Positions 5,967 through 11,178 of a stretch of 11,178 nucleotides of DNA are shown here, piece after piece (within the stretch, counting starts at the first letter, position 1; each line of letters begins with the position of its first letter). Both the position numbers and the translations under genes were made by a program. The stretch is from Chloroflexota bacterium. Lineage in GTDB: Bacteria; Chloroflexota; Ktedonobacteria; Ktedonobacterales; Ktedonobacteraceae. A model generated the notes under the pieces. That model was not told where the DNA came from, searched no databases, and saw only the letters and a list, made by a program, of their open reading frames with translations. The stretch is from positions 1 to 11,178 of the forward strand of contig VBJK01000145.1 in the NCBI GenBank assembly GCA_005879655.1, read 5' to 3'.

Positions 5967-8243
5967 ATGGCTTCACAGGGAACCAGAAACAAGACAAAAG
6001 CTCAGATACCTGCACAGAAAGAATTTGCCGCTAATCCTCAGCAAGCAGCAGCTATCGCCCATACCAGTGGGCCAGCTGCCTTCATCGCTGCGGCTGGTAC
6101 CGGTAAAACTTCTATTCTTGTGCAGCGCTTGGTGCGCCTGATTGCTGACGAGGGCATTGTGCCAGAAGCCATTTTGTGTGTGACATTTACGCGTGCGGCA
6201 GCTGATGAAATGGAGAAGCGTGCCCAAAAAGCGCTCAAAGCTCGTGGCATGTTGATAAAGGATCTGAAAACATTGCGTGTTGTTACCTTCCACGGCCTGG
6301 GTCATCAGATGCTACGGGAAAAGTTACAATGGACACCGCAGGAACTCAATCAGCGTCTGATTAGCGGCGATCCCAGACAATGGCTGGCCGAGGATATTGT
6401 TCGCCCCTGGCGCAGCGACCGCACACGTGGTATGAACTGGGATGTTGATATCGCAGAGGTATTGAGTGCCGTTGACCGCGCCAAAGAAGCTCGTATCAGG
6501 GCAGAGCAGTCGGCTCCTTTTTTCCTTTCACATATTGGCATCGAGTCGGAACTAGCAGAACGCTATCAGGAATTTTTTATCCGCTACGAACAAACGAAAC
6601 AAAAAGAGAAGTTGTACGATCTGTCTGACCTGATCTATGTCCCCTTATACTTGCTTGAAAGCAGTCCAAAATTCCGTAAGACCTGGCAAAGCCGTTTTCA
6701 ATATCTGCAAGTAGATGAGACACAGGATACTAATCCATCGCAATATCAGCTCATTCAGTATCTTGCAGCACCAAAGAACAATGTTGTGGTGGTTGGCGAT
6801 CCTGATCAGGCTATTTATCAATTTCGTGGCGCTAGCCCTGAAGCATCCATTCTTTCCTTTCGTACGATGTATCCTAAAGGCAAGGTGTATCGCATTGAAC
6901 ACAACTACCGTTCTACCCCTCAGATTCTGGATGCAGCCAACCGCCTGATCGGCTATAATGAGACCACTCCTGGTTTTGAGAAAATATTACGCCCCACGCA
7001 ACCAGATGGCGCGCCAATCTGTGTGATTGCCTACGAGGACCAGGAAAGCGAAGCTGAGGGGGTGGCTAACCGCATAGAGCAACTCGTGCGAACATGGCGC
7101 GAACACGCTGAAGCTCTCTCGTATCGAGACATCTTCGTACTCTCACGTACAAACCATCACCTCTCCCACATAGAGATTGCATTAGCACGCCACCGTATTC
7201 CCTATCGTACAACTGGCGGTTCTACGTTTTTTAAGCGCAAGACAACGCGTGATATGCTGGCCTACCTCACGCTCGTTGATGGCGTACGCATTCACAAAGA
7301 GTTTCTCGCCGCACGCAACGGACCCCAGCCACAAAAATGGGATGAAGTCTTCACACCCGTCCATGCTGGCGAACAGAATGCAGCCTTCCGCATCATCGCT
7401 AATATTCCCTCGCGTGAGTACTTCGCACGCACGGGAAAGACCTCGCACCGCTTCACACCAAGCTTTTATGGCAATCTCGCCTCCTTTGCGGGCGGTCGTC
7501 CCTTGCTACAATTTTGTGAAGAGCAAGCTTATACCATTGCCTCTGAACACCAACTGGGCGTGAAAGATCTTGTCGGCCTGATCCAGCGTATATGCCATAA
7601 ATGTAACAACCACCCGGCAGAGGCGATCAAACTTATCCGTGAATACGCGTATGATACGCATCTGCATCACTATGATAGCAAACATAAAGATGAGCAGGAA
7701 GATGATGCTGAGACGCCAACACACCACGAAGAAGTCAAACTGGAAGGGCGTTTTGACGAGCTGGAAGAATTGATCGAGATAGCTGGGCGTCACAAGACGA
7801 TCCGGCATTTTCTGCGTGCTATGGCCCAGCTCAAGGAGCAAGCGGAAGAGAGCAGTAAAAATAAACGCGATTGTGTCAATCTGATGACGATCCATAAGAG
7901 CAAGGGGCTGGAGAATCCCGTTGTCTTCGTGATAGGACTCACTGAGGGCATCTTTCCTCATCGCCGTTCCTACACACTCGCCGAAGATGGACCGATTGTA
8001 CAGTCGGGGTTAGCTGAAGAACGACGCCTGGCCTATGTAGCCTTCACGCGGGCACAAACATTACTCTGCATATCATCTATTTTGCGTTATCGCAACAGCG
8101 ACGCCGTTGCCTCTCGTTTTATTGAGGAGGCGGGACTAAAGCCCACCGATGAAGATGGCCTGCTCAATCCCTATCTCATGCAGCGTGATGGCTCACCGAG
8201 GAAGCTCAGCCCACTTGTAATAGCACCAACCCTCTTCGAGTAA
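5967..8243 (+). CDS. UvrD/PcrA-type superfamily 1 DNA helicase
   Basis: A 758-residue ATP-driven 3'-5' helicase-type protein with roles (family knowledge) in excision repair, replication or recombination control. Visible motifs: the Q region NPQQAAAIA (23-31), Walker A AAGTGKT (42-48, K47), motif Ia CVTFTRAAADEMEKR (71-85), Ib VVTFHG (105-110), Walker B/II VDETQD (249-254), III VVVVGDPDQAIYQFRGA (273-289), IV EHNYRS (311-316), V VNLMTIHKSKGLE (637-649) and VI EERRLAYVAFTRA (684-696). Motif II has DETQD where DEFQD is usual. An Asp/Glu/His-rich stretch (574-592) precedes a helical segment in the 2B region. The protein stops about 60 residues after motif VI, so it lacks the C-terminal tail of PcrA. 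The frame opens upstream at a TTG (5907), but ATG 5967 has GGAAGAAGAG (5947-5956) before it and begins the homologous part shortly after. Confidence 0.95.
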   Translation: MASQGTRNKTKAQIPAQKEFAANPQQAAAIAHTSGPAAFIAAAGTGKTSILVQRLVRLIADEGIVPEAILCVTFTRAAADEMEKRAQKALKARGMLIKDLKTLRVVTFHGLGHQMLREKLQWTPQELNQRLISGDPRQWLAEDIVRPWRSDRTRGMNWDVDIAEVLSAVDRAKEARIRAEQSAPFFLSHIGIESELAERYQEFFIRYEQTKQKEKLYDLSDLIYVPLYLLESSPKFRKTWQSRFQYLQVDETQDTNPSQYQLIQYLAAPKNNVVVVGDPDQAIYQFRGASPEASILSFRTMYPKGKVYRIEHNYRSTPQILDAANRLIGYNETTPGFEKILRPTQPDGAPICVIAYEDQESEAEGVANRIEQLVRTWREHAEALSYRDIFVLSRTNHHLSHIEIALARHRIPYRTTGGSTFFKRKTTRDMLAYLTLVDGVRIHKEFLAARNGPQPQKWDEVFTPVHAGEQNAAFRIIANIPSREYFARTGKTSHRFTPSFYGNLASFAGGRPLLQFCEEQAYTIASEHQLGVKDLVGLIQRICHKCNNHPAEAIKLIREYAYDTHLHHYDSKHKDEQEDDAETPTHHEEVKLEGRFDELEELIEIAGRHKTIRHFLRAMAQLKEQAEESSKNKRDCVNLMTIHKSKGLENPVVFVIGLTEGIFPHRRSYTLAEDGPIVQSGLAEERRLAYVAFTRAQTLLCISSILRYRNSDAVASRFIEEAGLKPTDEDGLLNPYLMQRDGSPRKLSPLVIAPTLFE

Positions 8244-8257
8244 ACTCGCGCAGGCTG

Positions 8258-8740
8258 GTGTGCAAATTTCGTATCCCCCCTATATGGGCAGTTGGAACTG
8301 ATATTGCGTATTCAACAGTCACCAAAGCAGTTGGCTCAATTGTCCACATTCGGCAAAAAAACGTAAATTTTAAAATTGCGCTGTGGCTGGCCTGTGGTAG
8401 CGTCCCGGCCACCATAGTGAGTGTCTCGCTTGTCCAGTACCTCCGTCAACATTACAACAAGCTTATCAACGGTTTCATCCTGCATACCCTCGGCTTCACT
8501 TTGCTGACGGTTGCGCTACTGCTGATCGTCAAACCCTGGCTTATGACAAGGCTGGAACGTAGAAAATTAGAGAAAATGAAGCAGGTAGCTCTTGCAGGGA
8601 AAAGCCTTGATCAAATGACGCTCATCGGTTCCCTGCCAGGTGTGTTCATTGGCAGCAAATTGAGCAAATATATGCCCGATAAAATATTGCGTCCGTTGCT
8701 GGCAATTGTGTTGGCAATTTCTGGCTAGAAGATGATATAA
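8258..8740 (+). pseudogene. TauE/SafE (TSUP) family permease remnant
   Basis: The readable frame (GTG 8258 to TAG 8726-8728, 156 residues) has two separated pieces of the TSUP anion-permease fold. From about codon 7, 'IPPIWAVGTDIAYSTVTKAVGSIVHIRQKNV' matches the first repeat. From about codon 118, 'DQMTLIGSLPGVFIGSKLSKYMPDKILRPLLAIVLAISG' matches the end of the second repeat. Intact members have about 250-300 residues, so the N-terminal helix with its Gly-rich motif and roughly 100 central residues are missing. The frame then meets TAG followed by AAG-ATG-ATA-TAA (8729-8740), so the ancestral end was probably ISG-x-KMI, with the TAG a nonsense change. There is no ribosome site, and homology starts only about 27 bp after the helicase stop. 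The family exports sulfite, sulfonates or related anions; this copy is unlikely to work. Its end almost touches the convergent LysR gene. Confidence 0.75.
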
Positions 8741-8743
8741 GGC

Positions 8744-9673
8744 TTACTCGCTCTCTATCGAGGATGGTTGAAGTACCTTCTCGTGCTCTAGCGCGGGATG
8801 TAAGAACGAACAAAAAGCTTTGGCGGCTTGTGAGAGTTGCTTGTCTGCACGTTGTACCAGGCACAACTGTGGCCGCAACTCCAGGCCTATAATTGGTATA
8901 TGAAGCAGGTCGTCGTTGCTCAGTTCACGCTGTACAGAGAGCGATGAAACGATGGCAGCACCAACGCCACTGATCACCATCTGCTTCACTGCCTCATTGT
9001 CCGTTAGCGTAAACATCGGCTGGATCTGCACTCCATATTGAAGTAAGCCTTGTTCGATCACTTCACGGATACCACTGCCTTGCTCGCGCAAGATTATTTC
9101 GCCATTGGCCAGCTCATATGGCTCTAGGGAAGTAAGATTGCTCCAATGGTGGCAAGGAGCAACCACCAGTATCAGGTTGTCATAAGCGAATACGTCGGTC
9201 TTCAGTCCCGGCGGTAGCGAGGAGGTATCACCCTCAATTAAGCCGATGTCCAAGGTCCAGTTGAGGATCTCTTGCACAATTTCAGAAGAGTTGAGGATCG
9301 CAATATGCAATGTCACCTGTGGGTAGCTGGTACGAAAATGAGAGACGATCGGTGGTAAGAGGTACACGCCAGCTGTCCTATTGGCGGCCAGAGTCACTTC
9401 GCCAGCATCAACATCGCGCAGGGCGGCTAATGCTTCCTCCATCTGACGTTCGAGCGCAAATATTTGGCGTGCATAACTTTGCAGTATCCGACCAGCATGG
9501 GTCAAGGCAATGCGTCTCCCTTGACGCTCCACAAGATCGACGGCTATTTCGTTCTCTAAACTTTGAATGGTCTTTGTTACGGCTGGCTGACTCAGATTGA
9601 GTTCTTCAGATGCACGAGTCACGTGTTCAAGCTCGGCAACTTTCAGAAAGACACGCAAATTTTGCAGATTCAT
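8744..9673 (-). CDS. LysR-family regulator, CysL-like
   Basis: A 309-residue DNA-binding regulator. The N-terminal winged helix-turn-helix (about 3-60) reads 'FLKVAELEHVTRASEELNLSQPAVTKTIQSLE'. A linker helix and an inducer-binding domain (about 92-295) follow. The effector domain resembles the CysL-like group: 'AANRTAGVYLLPPIVSHF' (96-113), 'DIGLIEGD' (142-149), 'ILREQGSGIRE' (194-204) and 'NEAVKQMVISGVGAAIVS' (226-243). CysL-type proteins activate sulfur assimilation genes such as sulfite reductase; this gene's ligand is inferred only. The ATG at 9673 is the only usable start: an in-frame TGA lies nine codons upstream and no other start codon lies between. The gene faces away from the ABC receptor gene, typical for a LysR regulator and its target, and converges on the TSUP remnant with 3 bp between them. 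A weak -10 (TATTAT, complement of 9773-9778) may serve it. Confidence 0.93.
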   Translation of the reverse strand: MNLQNLRVFLKVAELEHVTRASEELNLSQPAVTKTIQSLENEIAVDLVERQGRRIALTHAGRILQSYARQIFALERQMEEALAALRDVDAGEVTLAANRTAGVYLLPPIVSHFRTSYPQVTLHIAILNSSEIVQEILNWTLDIGLIEGDTSSLPPGLKTDVFAYDNLILVVAPCHHWSNLTSLEPYELANGEIILREQGSGIREVIEQGLLQYGVQIQPMFTLTDNEAVKQMVISGVGAAIVSSLSVQRELSNDDLLHIPIIGLELRPQLCLVQRADKQLSQAAKAFCSFLHPALEHEKVLQPSSIESE

Positions 9674-9680
9674 GCGGAAT

Positions 9681-9723
9681 GCGGCGTACCCTGTTCCTCA
9701 GGGAGTAACGCCGCCTCTCCTTT
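9681..9723 (-). promoter_or_regulatory. LysR leader: Shine-Dalgarno separated from ATG by a GC-rich stem-loop
   Basis: Read on the - strand, AAAGGAG (complement of 9717-9723) is followed two bases later by a stem-loop. The outer arms GCGGCGT (9714-9708) and ACGCCGC (9687-9681) pair perfectly. Beyond an asymmetric internal loop, CCCTG (9703-9699) and CAGGG (9693-9689) close a 5-base loop. Seven bases then lead to the ATG at 9673. The linear distance from SD to ATG is about 43 bases, far too long, but with the stem folded it is about 9. No other good SD lies within 15 bases. The only other purine patch (AGGA) is in the apical loop about 20 bases upstream. Confidence 0.5.
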
Positions 9724-9819
9724 CTATGCTTGACCGCTGGCGGGAAATGGGGATGTGTTATTCTCCTCTTCCATAATAGCAGAAAAAGCGTACAAAATCA
9801 CATGGCCGTCTATCATTTT

Positions 9820-9837
9820 TCTTGCTGAGCAGCAAGA
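9820..9837. repeat. Perfect 7-bp stem with 4-base loop
   Basis: TCTTGCT (9820-9826) and AGCAAGA (9831-9837) are separated by GAGC. On the + strand a TTTTT run precedes rather than follows the stem, and no T-run follows it on either strand, so it does not look like a terminator. It could be an operator half of the LysR/receptor control region or an RNA hairpin. Confidence 0.4.
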
Positions 9838-9859
9838 CTACTCCAAGAACCCGTACTGC

Positions 9860-9879
9860 TCTCTCATGAGGATGAGAGA
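9860..9879. repeat. Perfect 8-bp stem with 4-base loop
   Basis: TCTCTCAT (9860-9867) and ATGAGAGA (9872-9879) flank GAGG. The right arm can alternatively pair with TCTCA at 9882-9886 (TGAGA 9873-9877), so two mutually exclusive folds exist. It lies 22 bp after the preceding stem, upstream of the receptor gene's likely promoter. Confidence 0.4.
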
Positions 9880-9981
9880 TTTCTCACCTCTTTAGGATAC
9901 CATATGCCTATGCCATAACCAAGAGATATGGATGAAATAACAATATTGTATATAATGACAAAAAATCATGAAAGAAATAAC

Positions 9982-10010
9982 TTGAAAGAATGAAATAAAT
10001 ATGGTACTGT
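9982..10010 (+). promoter_or_regulatory. Putative promoter of the ABC receptor gene
   Basis: TTGAAA (9982-9987) is followed after 17 bp by TACTGT (10005-10010), preceded by TGG so that an extended -10 (TGn) is present. A start near 10017 would give a leader of about 120 bases containing the 8-codon ORF. A perfect TATAAT at 9951-9956 is an alternative, but its -35 region is poor. Confidence 0.4.
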
Positions 10011-10075
10011 TCGACTAAGACCGAGGCAAGCAAGGGTATCAGAGAGGCGACTCAAGGGAAAGGAGGTGTGACTAA

Positions 10076-10102
10076 ATGACATCCGTACAAACTGATCTCT
10101 AG
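10076..10102 (+). CDS. Possible 8-codon leader ORF (MTSVQTDL)
   Basis: ATG at 10076 to TAG at 10100-10102, encoding MTSVQTDL. It is preceded by AAAGGAGGTG (10059-10068), an essentially perfect anti-Shine-Dalgarno complement at good spacing, which is why I list so short an ORF. It ends 36 bases before the receptor gene's ATG, which has its own strong site. The peptide has no Cys or Met run, so it is not an obvious cysteine-type attenuator. Translation could keep the downstream hairpin open or couple ribosomes to the next gene. Confidence 0.4.
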   Translation: MTSVQTDL

Positions 10103-10106
10103 TTTG
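10088..10106 (+). repeat. Small hairpin overlapping the leader ORF stop
   Basis: CAAACT (10088-10093) and AGTTTG (10101-10106) form a perfect 6-bp stem with a 7-base loop. The leader ORF's stop codon overlaps the right arm. A ribosome finishing the leader ORF would melt it. It is AT-rich and weak. Confidence 0.3.
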
Positions 10107-10138
10107 CTAAGAATGGGACACTGTAAGGAGGTATTTTT

Positions 10139-11178
10139 ATGCAAAGGTTTCTCGCCCATTACGTACGTACACCTTTATTAGTAGCACTCATCGCATTTAT
10201 TCTTGTGGCATGTGGCAATAACGCATCATCTGGCCCACCGAGTAGTACTGGCAGTCAGAGCGCGCCAGTGACGATACACCTGGGTTATTTTCCCAACATC
10301 ACGCATGCAGTAGCATTGGTAGGCATAGCACAAGGAACATTTAAGAAAGCGCTTGGCTCAAATGTCACGCTAGATACCAGTAAAACATTCAACTCAGGTC
10401 CAACCTTGATTGAGGCGCTCTTTGCTGGTAGTATCGATATCGGTTACGTTGGCCCAAGTCCAGCGGTAAACGGTTATATTAAGAGCAAGGGAGCGGCCTT
10501 ACGCGTTATTGCTGGTGCATCGAGCGGAGGCGCGCTCTTTATTGTGCGTCCTGGGGCAAATATCAATAGCGTACAAGATTTAAGCGGTAAAAAATTGGCC
10601 ACGCCTGGGCTTGGTAACACACAGGATGTCTCGCTGCGCCACTATTTACTACAAAATGGACTAAAGACAGATGATAAAGGTGGTACCGTCAAGATTCTGC
10701 CGGTGCAAAACAATGCTGATATTCTGACGCAATTCCAATTGGGACAGCTTGATGGTGCATGGGTTCCTGAGCCGTGGGCATCGCGACTGATCCTGGAAGA
10801 CAAAGGCAAGATTTTCGTTGATGAGCGCACGCTCTGGCCAAACAATCAGTTTGCCACGACGCTGGTGGTAGTCAGCAAGAAATTTGAAGATCAACATCCC
10901 GACCTAGTCTCAAAGTTTCTTGAGGCACATGTAGACACGGTCCAGTACATCAAGAATAATCTTGACAGTGCCAAAAAAATCGTCAATGACGAGCAGAAGC
11001 GCATTACAAGCAAGGGTTTATCAAACGATGTATTGAATCAGTCGTTCAAAAATCTCGATATCACCTACGATCCACTTGCTCAATCCGTATTAAAAGCAGC
11101 CGATAGCGCTTATGAGCTAGGCTTTGTCAAAAGCAAACCAGATACAGGGCTGTTCGATCTTGCTCCGCTCAATAAGGT
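10139..11178 (+). CDS. ABC transporter substrate-binding lipoprotein, SsuA/NrtA/TauA type (partial, 3' end cut)
   Basis: 346 complete codons are present and the frame runs off the window, probably only a few residues short of the end. Residues 1-24 are a lipoprotein signal with the lipobox LVAC (22-25), so C25 would be lipidated and the protein anchored outside the membrane. The mature part has the features of aliphatic sulfonate/nitrate-type receptors: GYFPNITHA (49-57), FNSGPTLIEALFAGSIDIGYVGPSPAV (84-110), 'SGGALFIV' (129-136), 'ATPGLGNTQD' (154-163) and 'LDGAWVPEPW' (204-213). It would capture an oxyanion or sulfonate and deliver it to a permease and ATPase, expected just beyond the window. 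The ATG at 10139 has an excellent AAGGAGGT (10125-10132). The divergent CysL-like regulator favours a sulfur compound, but nitrate, taurine or another substrate cannot be excluded. Confidence 0.92.
   Translation, partial: MQRFLAHYVRTPLLVALIAFILVACGNNASSGPPSSTGSQSAPVTIHLGYFPNITHAVALVGIAQGTFKKALGSNVTLDTSKTFNSGPTLIEALFAGSIDIGYVGPSPAVNGYIKSKGAALRVIAGASSGGALFIVRPGANINSVQDLSGKKLATPGLGNTQDVSLRHYLLQNGLKTDDKGGTVKILPVQNNADILTQFQLGQLDGAWVPEPWASRLILEDKGKIFVDERTLWPNNQFATTLVVVSKKFEDQHPDLVSKFLEAHVDTVQYIKNNLDSAKKIVNDEQKRITSKGLSNDVLNQSFKNLDITYDPLAQSVLKAADSAYELGFVKSKPDTGLFDLAPLNK

Larger units (their letters stand above)
9674..10138. other. Divergent intergenic region between LysR and ABC receptor genes
   Basis: This 465-bp control region holds the LysR leader stem-loop (9681-9714), two compact inverted repeats (9820-9837, 9860-9879) and a 6-bp separated repeat CCATAT/ATATGG (9900-9905, 9926-9931). 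There is also a 10-bp palindrome ACAATATTGT (9940-9949) beside an isolated TATAAT (9951-9956) that lacks a good -35. A complete promoter-like pair for the receptor gene and an 8-codon leader ORF follow. LysR sites are expected in this region, but I cannot say which repeat is bound. Confidence 0.6.

Noticed and set aside
5751..5992. Small - strand ORF across the helicase leader
   Set aside because: It covers both promoter-like sequences and the helicase start, has no ribosome site and shows no recognisable protein pattern.
8340..8348. TTGTCCACA, similar to a DnaA box
   Set aside because: Single imperfect copy inside the permease remnant, without clustering or an AT-rich unwinding region.
8700..8719. 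Direct repeat TGGCAATT, 8 bp, twice
   Set aside because: Explained by the repeated hydrophobic coding pattern (LAIVLAI) at the end of the permease remnant.
10030..10070. Resemblance of TATCAGAGAGGCGA to the start of a SAM-I (S-box) riboswitch ahead of a sulfur-type gene
   Set aside because: The rest of the conserved core (GGCCC, TGAAACC, GCAACC blocks) is absent and the stretch to the gene is too short for a full aptamer.

Overview
The window reads as a stretch of a Gram-positive-like or monoderm-type chromosome, most plausibly from the Chloroflexota (Ktedonobacteria-like). That assignment is an inference from protein style and gene mix: NarL-type two-component systems, a zinc-ribbon dynamin-like GTPase, a lipoprotein-type solute receptor, strong AGGAGG ribosome sites and mid-range GC. 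No rRNA, tRNA, IS element, CRISPR array or phage gene was seen.

Region 1 (1-2440, + strand) holds the tail of an uncertain upstream gene, then a small membrane-anchored YtkA/FixH-like protein with a Met/His patch. A NarL-family sensor histidine kinase and its LuxR-type response regulator follow. The three complete genes are closely spaced (74 and 30 bp) and look co-transcribed. The kinase has almost no external domain, only a short His-containing loop, so the small exported protein next to it is a candidate accessory.

Region 2 (2441-5516) is a single 933-residue gene with its own promoter-like sequence and two hairpins after its stop. The protein combines an N-terminal zinc ribbon, a Pro-rich and very acidic linker, a dynamin-type GTPase domain and a long helical C-terminal half. 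It is the least ordinary gene here.

Region 3 (5517-8243) starts with about 450 bp of non-coding DNA holding two promoter-like sequences, one overlapped by a perfect 15-bp palindrome. It leads into a UvrD/PcrA-type superfamily 1 helicase whose motifs are all present.

Region 4 (8258-11178) has a sulfur-related flavour. There is a decayed TauE/SafE (TSUP) permease lacking its N-terminus and middle and carrying a late amber codon, then a convergent CysL-like LysR regulator. A structured divergent intergenic region leads to the start of a sulfonate/nitrate-type ABC transporter lipoprotein that runs off the window. The regulator probably controls the transporter, possibly with sulfur status as the signal; this is inferred from position and family. 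The leaders on both sides are unusual: a GC-rich stem sits between the regulator's Shine-Dalgarno and its ATG, and an 8-codon ORF with a perfect ribosome site precedes the transporter gene.
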